Shown here: in pieces, positions 35,879 to 44,065 of the stretch | How positions within the stretch are numbered: position 1 is the stretch's first letter | How the letters are laid out: every line of letters begins with the position of its first letter | Source of the DNA: an uncultured Bryobacteraceae bacterium | GTDB lineage: Bacteria > Acidobacteriota > Terriglobia > Bryobacterales > Bryobacteraceae | Length of the DNA: 64,000 nt | NCBI GenBank assembly: GCA_938003835.1 | Contig: CALKXJ010000008.1 | Coordinates: forward strand, 248,001-312,000 | Direction: 5' to 3' | The notes under the pieces: model-generated | What the model saw: the letters and a program-made list of their open reading frames with translations, nothing else | Told to the model about the DNA's origin: nothing | The model's database searches: none | Program-made: the position numbers and the translations under genes

Positions 35879-38554
35879 TCAATATTGAGCGCCCTCGCGC
35901 GGCGGGTGCCCCTTGAGGTCGGGGCGGTCAAATCCACGCGTACCGGCGCGCTTGCGCTCCGGAATGATCGGGTCGAAGGTTCTGAGCGCGGTGATCGGCC
36001 CGACGCTGCGCGCCGTTTTCAGGCGCAGGGTGAGGATCTGTTGTGGCCGCACCGTGATGCGGTACTCGGAATCTCCGGCAGCCTCCACCGGCGTGCGCTG
36101 CTCGCCCGTCAGGTTGGTCCAGGCGGCCTCCGAATGGGGCAGCCGAGGGCGGATCCAGGCCTCGCCGGCGGCTCCGAATGCCTCTACGGCCCGAATCTCG
36201 ATTTCGTCCTCGATGCGGCGCAGCGCTTCGACGATCAGATTGTCCGATGTCTCCAGGGCGGCGCCTTCCATCTCGGGCGGCCACTGGCCCGGCGCGGCGA
36301 GCAAGGGACTGTTGTACTCGAACGCCAGATGGGGAATGCGCACGCTGCGCCAATCGCCCGCGTGCGCCACAAGCGCGTACTCGAACCGGTGCAGGCCGTC
36401 GCCCGTCGTCCACCGGCAGTTCTTGTCCCAGTAGTAGGTGCGGAACGTATTGTGCAGGAGCACGACGGCCGTGTTGCCGTCGAGCTCGCGGCCCGTGACG
36501 CCGCGATCGAGCAGCGCCACGCCCCCTCCGTCGGCGAGCGTGTAGTGGGACCAGCGGATCACCGGCACAATCCCGCGGTTCCGCCCGGCCAGCGTTTCCG
36601 TCGGCTCCGGCCAGGCGCCGTGGGAGAAGCCGTAGGGGATGGCGCGGCGAACTTCCGTGACGGTTCCGGCAAGCGGAAACAGGGCGCTTAGGATGATGCC
36701 GTCCGGGAGATTGTCCACCTCGGTGACGAAGTCGATCCGCGGCACACGGGTGTGAAAGCGAGTGACGCGGCGAAGCGAGCCCTTCAGAAACGGGCAGGTG
36801 CTCTCGACAATGACGGCCAGCGGGCCGTGAAAGACCCGGATGCGATTCGGCGCTTCGCCCGAGCGCCGCACCGGCACGCGGTCCGGGCGCTCGGGAATCT
36901 CATGGCCGAAGACTTGCTTAGCGTGCTTCTCCCCGCGTTGCTCGGCCACCACCTCGTTGGCCGGGCCGCTCAAGAGCTCGCGGGCATTGGGCTTGAGGCG
37001 CAGGCTGGTGAGAGCGCCCGTGGCGGGATCCACCCGCGCCGTGTAGAACTCGGTTTCAATCACTGGCGGAAGCGCTCCGGCCTGCGACGGGGTCGGGGCT
37101 CCGGCCTTGAGCGCGACCGTCGCGCAGCCGAGAGGCGCGGCCGGAACCTCGACGAGAGCCGTCTGGCCGTCTTCGAGGAGCTGGGCTGAGCCCTCGGCGA
37201 CGGTGCGCCCCGGCGGCAAGCGCAACTCGACGGGGGCCAGGCGCTTCCAGTTCACCGGGTTGAACACGGCGAGCGCTTCGGCGCGTGCGGCGCCGGCGAA
37301 CGCCTCCTCCCGCGTTCGCCGGGCGATCTCTTCGAGCGTGTCGAAGCGATCGCGAATGTCCCAGCTCGTGGGATGCTCCCAGACCGCGTGAACCGCAGCG
37401 CCCCAGAGCGAGTTGCGGTCCATTAACAGGGCCAGGAGCAGCCAGGCGTTCCTCAGATCCTGCGCCGGATAGGCCGTGTTCCGCCGGAGGCTCGAAACCG
37501 TGGCGAGCGCCTCGACGGCAGCCAGCGAGTGTTCCGCGCTGCGGAAGCGCTGTTTCATCGGAGGCGCACTTACCCAGAAGGCGCTCCAGCCATAGATGCG
37601 CGAGCCGCTGCGCACCGTCCTCAGCGGGAAGTTGGCGCGACGAAACTCGTCATACCATTGCGAGAACGTAGAAAACCTCAGGGCCACCTGCGGCCGGCTC
37701 GCCTCCCAGATCTCGAGAAGCTCCTGCGGATACTTCTTGTACAGGAAGGGCAGGGAATAGTCAGCCTGTCCGGCCAGCGCCACTAGCGGGGCGCCTTTCG
37801 GGAAGCGTGCCTGCTGGCGCTCCACCAGGGCGCCGACCTGCTTGAGGACCTCCTCAGGCGGCAGCGCCTCCTGGGCCAGCATCACTTCCCGCAAGGCCTC
37901 CGCATAGCCCCCCGGATTGACGGCCAGCGCCCGGCTTCCGTCGGGCGATTCGATCCAATGGACCGACTCCATCGGATCGGCCACCTGCGCCGTCGCCTCC
38001 GGCGGAGAGGTGGGATTGTAGCGGCAGTAGACGAATGTTTCCAGGTTCAAACCCCGGACGATCTGAGCCATCTGCTCGTGCCAGCCGCAGATGTCGATCA
38101 TCCAGCAATGGCGAGGGCGCACGCGCATCACCTGCTGGTACCATTCGAGGCCGAGCACGCCCTGCATCACCAGCGCCTCGCCGCCGGAAAGATTCACTGT
38201 CGGCTCGACGACAAAGGCATTCACCAATTCCGCCTTGCCGCCGGCCACTAGGCGCTGGAGTTCGGTCACGCGCGCGGGATGGCGCTCGAGCATGGTGATC
38301 AGATGCGGAATCTCGGAGAAGACATACCGATACTCGGCATCTCGAATGGCGTGATCCTGATGGTCCAGATAGCCGTACAGGCAGTAGTTTCGCTCCACCG
38401 AATAGGGAGCCAACCAACCCATGCAGGCCGGGTGGAGGTTCGGGACCACATGCAGGATCTGCCGGGCCCGGCCACGGCAGCCAAAGGCGGTAGTCACGGC
38501 CGCCGCGAGGAATCCTCGCCGCGGAATCGCTTTCAGCGGGCTGTTTTTGTCCAT
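35879..38554 (-). CDS. exported GH38-like (alpha-mannosidase-related) protein
   Basis: 891-residue protein with a twin-arginine signal that ends in a possible lipobox (PRRGFLAAAVTTAFGCRG). The N-terminal half follows the GH38 deacetylase-like fold: HVVPNLHPACMGW aligns with the usual H-x-D-x2-W, and CWMIDICGWHEQM with the nucleophile strand, D being present. In the first motif the metal-binding Asp is Ala. The C-terminal half (about 480-860) is the mannosidase beta domain (FYTARVDPATGALTSL, RRAIPYGF). The ATG at 38554 overlaps the S9 peptidase end by 22 bp. The frame stays open about 1.5 kb further upstream through the peptidase gene, which is not coding. Activity on mannosides is uncertain. 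Confidence 0.78.
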   Translation of the reverse strand: MDKNSPLKAIPRRGFLAAAVTTAFGCRGRARQILHVVPNLHPACMGWLAPYSVERNYCLYGYLDHQDHAIRDAEYRYVFSEIPHLITMLERHPARVTELQRLVAGGKAELVNAFVVEPTVNLSGGEALVMQGVLGLEWYQQVMRVRPRHCWMIDICGWHEQMAQIVRGLNLETFVYCRYNPTSPPEATAQVADPMESVHWIESPDGSRALAVNPGGYAEALREVMLAQEALPPEEVLKQVGALVERQQARFPKGAPLVALAGQADYSLPFLYKKYPQELLEIWEASRPQVALRFSTFSQWYDEFRRANFPLRTVRSGSRIYGWSAFWVSAPPMKQRFRSAEHSLAAVEALATVSSLRRNTAYPAQDLRNAWLLLALLMDRNSLWGAAVHAVWEHPTSWDIRDRFDTLEEIARRTREEAFAGAARAEALAVFNPVNWKRLAPVELRLPPGRTVAEGSAQLLEDGQTALVEVPAAPLGCATVALKAGAPTPSQAGALPPVIETEFYTARVDPATGALTSLRLKPNARELLSGPANEVVAEQRGEKHAKQVFGHEIPERPDRVPVRRSGEAPNRIRVFHGPLAVIVESTCPFLKGSLRRVTRFHTRVPRIDFVTEVDNLPDGIILSALFPLAGTVTEVRRAIPYGFSHGAWPEPTETLAGRNRGIVPVIRWSHYTLADGGGVALLDRGVTGRELDGNTAVVLLHNTFRTYYWDKNCRWTTGDGLHRFEYALVAHAGDWRSVRIPHLAFEYNSPLLAAPGQWPPEMEGAALETSDNLIVEALRRIEDEIEIRAVEAFGAAGEAWIRPRLPHSEAAWTNLTGEQRTPVEAAGDSEYRITVRPQQILTLRLKTARSVGPITALRTFDPIIPERKRAGTRGFDRPDLKGHPPREGAQY

Positions 38555-40611
38555 CGGTCGATCCAATCCAGAAAGGTTTCGTACCAGAGTATGCTGTTGC
38601 GCGGCTTCAGGATCCAATGCCCTTCGTCCGGAAACAGCAGGAGCTTCGAAGGCACCCCCTGCATCTGGAGCGCGGTAAAGAGCTGCAAGCCCTGCCCATA
38701 GGGCACGCGGAAATCGAGTTCGCCGTGGATGACCAGCGTGGGAGTGAACAGGTCCTTGACATACTGGCTGGGCGAGAATTTCCGGTACAGCTCTGGGTTG
38801 TCCCAGGGCATGCCCTGGAACTCCCACATCGGGAACCAAAGCTCTTCGGTCTCCAGCGTCTTGCTGGGCAGGTCGAAGACGCCGGCGTGAGAAACGAAGG
38901 CCCGGAACCGCTGCGTGTGTCCCATCATCCAGTTCACCATGTAGCCGCCGAAGGAGCCGCCGGCCGCCGCCATCCGGTCGGGGTCGACGTAGGGGAGTTT
39001 GGCGACATGATCGACCACCGCCATGATATCTTCGTAGACCTTGCCGCCCCAATCGGCATTGATCTCGTCGGTGAACCGCTGGCCGTAACCGGTCGAGCCG
39101 CGGGGGTTGGGAAGCACCACCACGTAGCCCGCGCCGGCGAAGACCTGGGCGTTCCAGCGATAGTGCCAGCTCTCTGTCCAGGCGCTTTGCGGTCCGCCGT
39201 GAATCAGAAACAGAGCCGGATACCGCTGATCGGGCCGGAAGTTGGCCGGCTTGACCAGAAAGCTGTACACGGGCGTCTGCTGGGCGCCATCGACGCGAAA
39301 CTCTTCGAACGGCGTGAGCTGATAGCGCTCGAGCAGCTCGTCGTTGAGCCGCGTGAGCTGGAGCGGAGTTCCGCCAGTCGAACTGGCGGCATAGATCTCC
39401 ACCGGGCGCGAGCCGCTCTGCGCCGTGTAGACCATCGTCTTTCCGTCCCGGCTGAGCTGCTGGTCGCCCAGCGTGCTCGAGCCTGAGGCCACGACGCGCG
39501 AGGCGCCGCCGGTCGCCGCGATCATGTGAATGGCCGAGCGACCGCGGTCCTCGGTGGTGAAGAACAGCCGGGAAGAGTCCGGCGCCCAGGTGAAGCTCGT
39601 CACTGGCCGGTCGAGCGCGTCGGTGAGAACCGTCACCTGTTCGGTATCCCATTCCGGCTTCGGAGGCTCGGCGGCGCCGGGCGAGGCGGGCGGCGGCGCC
39701 TTGCGCCTCATCAGCACGAGCCGCCAGCGATCGCTTTCGTAGCCGGCCCGCATCTGGCTTCGCCAGGCAAGGTAATTTCCGTCCGGGGAATACAAAGGCG
39801 AGTTGTCCGCCCCCGGCGCCTGCGTCAGGCGTACCGGGGCGCCTCCTTCGATCGGGACGACGAACAGCTCCGTGTTGGTGTGCGTGGCGGGATTGGGGTC
39901 CGGCTTGGCGACATAGCAAAGCTCCTTGCCGTCCGGCGAAACGGCGTAATCGTCGGGTCCGCCGAGCGAAAACGGCGGCACATCGAGCTGGCCCGGCGTG
40001 AGGTCGCGCACCTGCCCGCTCGCGATCGACACGGCCAGAATATGCTTCCGGCGGGCCGATTTCCAACTGTCCCAGTGGCGATACAGCAGCGCCTCATAAA
40101 TGCGCGCTTTGACCGGCGAGGCGCGCTCGGCTTCCAGCCGCTGCCGGTTGCAGGCATCGTCCGCGCAGTCGGGATAGACCTCGCTTGTGAAGATCAACGT
40201 ATCGCCATCGGGAGAAAACAGCACACCGTCGGCCTCGGTGGCCAGGTTGGTGACCTGCTTAGGATTGCCGCCGTCGGCGTCCATGATCCAGACCTGAGAG
40301 GAGCCGCTGCGGTCGGAGATGAAGGCGATGCGGCGCGAATCGGGCGACCAGCGCGGCCGATGGTTGGCGGTGCCGGCCCAGGTGATCCGCCGCGGCTCGC
40401 CGCCGCGGACCGGCACGACATAGATGTTTCTCGGCCTGAGATTCCTTTCGAGATCCACGGTCTGCACCACAAAGGCGACGCTCGAGCCGTCGGGTGCCAG
40501 TTGCGGGTCGCTGATCCGCTTCACCTCCATCAACGCCCGCACGGTGAAGGGCGCCTTCTGCGCCGGCATGGCCACGGCGGCCAACAAAAGCAGGCCAACG
40601 ATGCGAGCCAT
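38533..40611 (-). CDS. secreted S9-family prolyl oligopeptidase
   Basis: 692-residue serine peptidase of the acylaminoacyl-peptidase/DPP type. Signal peptide MARIVGLLLLAAVAMPAQ. A WD40-like (TolB) beta-propeller occupies about 30-410 (AWSPDSRR-like repeats such as RPRWSPDSRRIAF and SPDGNYLAWRS). The C-terminal alpha/beta-hydrolase carries GGSFGGYM with nucleophile S553, and PDEGHWI with the catalytic His. An ATG six bases upstream (40617) touches the TAGAAT box, so the ATG at 40611, 7 nt after it, is preferred. It is followed by the overlapping GH38-like gene, suggesting joint breakdown of glycoproteins. Confidence 0.92.
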   Translation of the reverse strand: MARIVGLLLLAAVAMPAQKAPFTVRALMEVKRISDPQLAPDGSSVAFVVQTVDLERNLRPRNIYVVPVRGGEPRRITWAGTANHRPRWSPDSRRIAFISDRSGSSQVWIMDADGGNPKQVTNLATEADGVLFSPDGDTLIFTSEVYPDCADDACNRQRLEAERASPVKARIYEALLYRHWDSWKSARRKHILAVSIASGQVRDLTPGQLDVPPFSLGGPDDYAVSPDGKELCYVAKPDPNPATHTNTELFVVPIEGGAPVRLTQAPGADNSPLYSPDGNYLAWRSQMRAGYESDRWRLVLMRRKAPPPASPGAAEPPKPEWDTEQVTVLTDALDRPVTSFTWAPDSSRLFFTTEDRGRSAIHMIAATGGASRVVASGSSTLGDQQLSRDGKTMVYTAQSGSRPVEIYAASSTGGTPLQLTRLNDELLERYQLTPFEEFRVDGAQQTPVYSFLVKPANFRPDQRYPALFLIHGGPQSAWTESWHYRWNAQVFAGAGYVVVLPNPRGSTGYGQRFTDEINADWGGKVYEDIMAVVDHVAKLPYVDPDRMAAAGGSFGGYMVNWMMGHTQRFRAFVSHAGVFDLPSKTLETEELWFPMWEFQGMPWDNPELYRKFSPSQYVKDLFTPTLVIHGELDFRVPYGQGLQLFTALQMQGVPSKLLLFPDEGHWILKPRNSILWYETFLDWIDRWTKTAR

Positions 40612-40618
40612 AGTCATG

Positions 40619-40624
40619 ATTCTA
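40619..40624 (-). promoter_or_regulatory. -10-like hexamer for the S9 peptidase
   Basis: TAGAAT on the minus strand, 7 nt before the ATG at 40611. It lies in the short divergent gap with the M28 peptidase gene and decides between two nearby in-frame ATGs. Confidence 0.42.
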
Positions 40625-40684
40625 TCGTCGCCGCCTGCGGCGGGCGCAGAGCCGCATGTTACGATGGTCAGCCGCAAAGAGACC

Positions 40685-42340
40685 ATGTTCGTCCGCCTCA
40701 CTCTTTACGCAACGCTGGCGCTGGTGCCGCTGGCGGGCCAGCAAACACCAGCGCCGTGGAACGACTCGATCCGGCGCGAGGAGCTCGAAGCCGACGTCCG
40801 ATTTCTGGCTTCCGAGCAAATGCAGGGCCGCCTAACCGGCTCCGTGGAGGCGGCCCTGGCGGCTCGGTTCATCGAGGCCCGCTTCCGGCGACTGGGACTG
40901 AAGCCCCTGGGCCCGGATGGCGGCTTCCTGCATGCCTTCACCCTCTGGTGGGCGGAGCTCGCTGAGCCCAATCGGCTGCGAATCGATTTCGGCAAGGGCC
41001 GGCAGCGCGAGGGGAGGTTGCTCGACGAGTTCGCGCCCTCGCTGTTCACCGCCAATGCCCGTGCCTGTGCCGGAGTCGCCTTTGCGGGCTACGGCATCGA
41101 GGCGCCGGAGCTCGGCTGGAACGATCTGGCCGGAGAAAAGGTCGCCGGCAGGATCCTGCTGGTACTGGAAGGCGAGCCGGACCCGGACGATCCCAAGAGC
41201 ATCTTCGACGGCTTGGTCACCTCGATTCACGCCGATGCGCTGCGCAAGATCCTCAACGCTCAGCGGCGCGGCGCCGCCGGCGTCCTCTTTGTCGATCCGG
41301 CACACGCAGAGAAGGGCGTCAACCGCTTTGCCGCTCAGGCGCGCAGTCAGTGGCCGGAGACGCCGCCGCGCCTCAGACGCTTCGCCCTGGCTTCCCAAGC
41401 CGACGCTGTTCGGATTCCGGTGGCCTCCGTGGCCCCGGCTCTGGCGGAAACACTGTTCGGCGAGCGGCGTCTGGCGGAGCTGGTCAAAGAGGCACGCCGT
41501 CCCGGGGGATTCCCGGCGATCGCTCTGCCCGGCATCGAGGTCGAGCTCGAGACCCGGCTGCGGCGGCACTACCTGGATGACCATAACGTCGTCGCGGCCT
41601 TGGAGGGCTCTGATGCCGCTTTCCGAGAGGAGGCGGTATTGATCGGGGCCCACTACGACCACAACGGCGCCGACGCAAGCGGCATCTTTCCCGGCGCAGA
41701 CGACAACGCCTCCGGCGTGGCCGGGTTGCTAGAGATCGCCGAGGCGTATGCGCTGGCGGCCCGCGGCGGCCAGCGCCCCCGCCGATCGGTGGTCTTCGCG
41801 GCCTGGGGCTCTGAGGAGCGCTGCTGCGGTCCGTTGCTAGGCGCCTGGGCGTGGACCGAGCATCCCTGGTGGCCGCTCGAGAAAACCGTGGCGGTCCTCA
41901 ACCTGGACATGATCGGCCGCAGCGAAGAGGTGCCCGAGGGCGGCGGCCCCCGCTTCCGCGGCCTTCCCGTTCAGACAGCGGCGGCCAATGCCAACGCGGT
42001 GAATCTGATCGGCTCAAGCTTCAGCCCGGAGCTTCGGCAGGCGGCTGAAGTGGCGAACCGCGGCGTCGACCTCGAGCTTCGCTTCCGCTATGACAACAAC
42101 CGGTCAAATCTGTTGCGCCGAAGCGATCACTGGCCGTTTCTTCAGCGCGGCGTTCCCGCGCTCTTTATTCACACGGGCCTCCACCCGGACTACCACACAC
42201 CGTACGACCGGCCGGAGAAGATCGACTACGCCAAAGCAGTCCGGATCGCCCGATTCGTTCACCAATTGAGCTGGAACCTCGCCGAGGCGGCGAGCCGGCC
42301 AAAGTTGCTCACGCCCAGGCCGGTGCCGGAGCCGGACTGA
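40685..42340 (+). CDS. secreted M28-family zinc aminopeptidase with PA domain
   Basis: 551-residue exported peptidase. Signal peptide MFVRLTLYATLALVPLAGQ. A protease-associated insert (about 100-280: VAFAGYGIEAPELGWNDLAGE) precedes the catalytic domain. The two-zinc site is visible: GAHYDHN (H323), GADDNASG, GSEE, LNLDMIGR and the last ligand in HPDYHTPYD. Likely trims N-terminal residues from peptides released by the divergent S9 peptidase. The frame is open 261 bp upstream without similarity; the ATG at 40685 begins the signal peptide. Confidence 0.92.
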   Translation: MFVRLTLYATLALVPLAGQQTPAPWNDSIRREELEADVRFLASEQMQGRLTGSVEAALAARFIEARFRRLGLKPLGPDGGFLHAFTLWWAELAEPNRLRIDFGKGRQREGRLLDEFAPSLFTANARACAGVAFAGYGIEAPELGWNDLAGEKVAGRILLVLEGEPDPDDPKSIFDGLVTSIHADALRKILNAQRRGAAGVLFVDPAHAEKGVNRFAAQARSQWPETPPRLRRFALASQADAVRIPVASVAPALAETLFGERRLAELVKEARRPGGFPAIALPGIEVELETRLRRHYLDDHNVVAALEGSDAAFREEAVLIGAHYDHNGADASGIFPGADDNASGVAGLLEIAEAYALAARGGQRPRRSVVFAAWGSEERCCGPLLGAWAWTEHPWWPLEKTVAVLNLDMIGRSEEVPEGGGPRFRGLPVQTAAANANAVNLIGSSFSPELRQAAEVANRGVDLELRFRYDNNRSNLLRRSDHWPFLQRGVPALFIHTGLHPDYHTPYDRPEKIDYAKAVRIARFVHQLSWNLAEAASRPKLLTPRPVPEPD

Positions 42341-42355
42341 GGGCAAACTCGACCC

Positions 42356-42371
42356 GCCGGCCCGAGCCGGC
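42356..42371. other. small perfect hairpin after the M28 gene
   Basis: GCCGGC-CCGA-GCCGGC forms a six-bp stem just downstream of the M28 stop codon. It is followed within 13 bp by the larger hairpin at 42384-42421. No T-run follows, so a terminator role is only suggestive. Confidence 0.3.
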
Positions 42372-42383
42372 AGGCCGGACCGC

Positions 42384-42421
42384 GGGGGCCAGTGGGCCAG
42401 CGGCTGGCTCTGTGAGCCCCC
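42384..42421. terminator. nested hairpin between convergent genes
   Basis: GGGGGC (42384-42389) pairs with GCCCCC (42416-42421), and inside it GCCAG (42396-42400) pairs with CTGGC (42404-42408) around a three-base loop. It lies between the M28 gene and the convergent unknown gene ending at 42445, where a bidirectional terminator is expected. No poly-T tract is seen on either strand. Confidence 0.35.
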
Positions 42422-42444
42422 GGTCGGCCGGATGAGTTCAGTTC

Positions 42445-43335
42445 TCAGGGTGCCAGACCCAGCGCCTCCCGGGCCACTCGCCGGAAGCTCGGATCGTCGG
42501 GACCCACCACGCGACCGGGACGCTCCGTCGTAAAGGTCCAGGTCAGCATGGGTCCGTCGGGGGTGAACAGCAGGCACAGGCTCCGGTCCGATCCGGGAGA
42601 CTTTTGAGCTGCCTGTTCTAGGATCCGGTTGATCTCTTCCGTGGCCGCCGCCAGCCTTTCGTCATGTGAAGCTGTTCGCGCTGCGGCGTTGAGCCGCGGG
42701 GACACCTCGCAGTCGTTGCCCGGTCGGACACATTTCCAGAACTCTGGCCCTCCCGGGTAGGGCCAGAAGACCTCAGCAAGGCGCGTCGCGCCCGCTGCTC
42801 GGCCCGAGGGTTGAATGCCCAAGAGATTCGCAATCGCCTGCGGATCGCGGGTCGGTCGAGGGCTTTGCGGGTCCTTCTCAACGTCGGAAAGGCCCCCCCG
42901 AGGCGACGCCGCACCCGCTCGGGCTGCGCCCGCGGCCAAGCTGGGACGGGCAGGCCGAGGCGTCGGTTCGGCGAGGTCGGCCCCGGTCTTCGCCCACAGC
43001 AGGACGGGACCGTAGAGGCTTCGGTAAAGGCATAACTTCTTACCCTGCGGCGGCGTGAGAGAGTTCAGAATTCGGTTGATCTGTGCCGTCGCCTCACTGA
43101 GCGTCGCATCATGGTTCTCCGTGAGTCGCGCGGCAGCAAGCCAGGTGGGTCGGATGAAGCAATCGCACCACCCCTTTCTTGTGCAGTGAAGCACTGGACC
43201 CTGGGGTTCCGGTGTCACGTAGGCTTCTCTGCAATCATCATCGGCGAGCTCCGGGACTCGCCGGGCGGTTGGCTGCGCCAGCCCGATGTGGGGACCCAGG
43301 GTGAGAACAACCACAATCAACGATTTTAGCTGCAT
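42445..43335 (-). CDS. unknown secreted protein with a duplicated Cys-containing domain
   Basis: I do not recognise a family. The 296-residue protein has a clear signal peptide (MQLKSLIVVVLTLGPHIGLAQ) and a GGAGGG site 8 nt before the ATG. Two copies of a domain of about 70 residues are visible, at about 50-118 and 201-269. Shared features in order: C (51/202), C (59/209), AAAR, HD, a helix ending INRIL (86-90/235-239), LCL (C102/C254), and GP-x-L-x-W-x2-T. Three cysteines per copy are conserved in position, suggesting disulfides or metal binding. A Pro/Ala/Gly-rich linker (120-165) separates them. The upstream gap of about 730 bp and the adjacent PQQ protein give no firm functional clue. Confidence 0.8.
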   Translation of the reverse strand: MQLKSLIVVVLTLGPHIGLAQPTARRVPELADDDCREAYVTPEPQGPVLHCTRKGWCDCFIRPTWLAAARLTENHDATLSEATAQINRILNSLTPPQGKKLCLYRSLYGPVLLWAKTGADLAEPTPRPARPSLAAGAARAGAASPRGGLSDVEKDPQSPRPTRDPQAIANLLGIQPSGRAAGATRLAEVFWPYPGGPEFWKCVRPGNDCEVSPRLNAAARTASHDERLAAATEEINRILEQAAQKSPGSDRSLCLLFTPDGPMLTWTFTTERPGRVVGPDDPSFRRVAREALGLAP

Positions 43336-44065
43336 TCACATGCCCTCCGAGGAGTTTTTCAACTGCTACTCAGGTAATGTGTCACAGCTGCGTGAAAATT
43401 CTCACGGCCACTTGCGTCGCCAAGTCTACTCTAGCTGCTCCCGACGCCTTCGGCGGCCCGCGTCGCAGGCACTGCGCAGCCGTGGATTTTATCAATCTTG
43501 TCGGCCGTTTCCTTTCTTTGTCGATTTACCTCGAGGGCCGTTGCGGCCCGTTGACGAGGGCGAGCGCCCTCATCCGAGCCGACGCCGCGGGGAGCCGCAG
43601 AGCCGCTTCTGGCGCTCAGGGACCCGGCAGGCGGGATTCCGGGGATCGCCTGGACGGATGGAGCTGAGGCTCAGCGGGGACGCCGCCGAATCGGGCGCAA
43701 GCGTTACAGCACGGTTGGTTGTCGCCGGCCCGCGGCCGCTGTGCTCCGCAGCGGGCGCGACAGACCAGCGGCCTGCTCGTCGGAAGCCTGGGACTGTAGT
43801 TTTGTCATCGGCATCTTGGAAAGTTTTCCCTGATGGGGAAGGGCAAGCAAAATATTTCAGGAATTAAGTAATTTTCTCATTCCCTGCACACAAAGGGCAG
43901 CGTAGAATGGGGAGTCGATCGGAATTTGCTGGACGCATGGCACTTATTCGGCGGAATTGTGAGTTGAGTCATGACCTCGGCGCCGGCGGGCCTCTGCTGG
44001 CTTGGTCGTTTGGCCGGCGAGCTGCTCAGAGTTTGAGACTTGGAATCTTGTAACGGGATCTTCGT
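43336..44065. other. gene-poor interval of about 730 bp
   Basis: Divergent gap between the duplicated-domain gene and the PQQ-propeller gene. Two open frames cross it on the plus strand (43286-43867 and 43377-43667), but their translations are Arg/Ser/Pro-rich, lack a ribosome site and resemble no family, so I do not call them. The interval holds two adjacent perfect hairpins (43535-43549 and 43556-43571) and one TAGAAT box (43903-43908) not followed by a start codon. Base composition drops to AT-richer sequence at 43,790-43,900. Confidence 0.5.
43535..43571. other. paired perfect hairpins in the gene-poor interval
   Basis: GGGCCG-TTG-CGGCCC (43535-43549) and GAGGGC-GAGC-GCCCTC (43556-43571) lie six bases apart. 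Each has a perfect six-bp stem. They could belong to a structured RNA, a protein-binding site or a decayed terminator; nothing here decides. Confidence 0.35.

Noticed and set aside
38555-40066. Long open extension upstream of the GH38-like gene, which would make a protein of about 1,395 residues
   Set aside because: The extra 504 codons are an out-of-frame reading of the S9 peptidase gene, rich in Arg, with no domain; the Tat signal at 38554 marks the true start.
43286-43867. Plus-strand frame of 193 codons in the gene-poor interval
   Set aside because: Starts inside the neighbouring gene, Arg/Ser/Pro-rich, no ribosome site, no similarity I can recognise.
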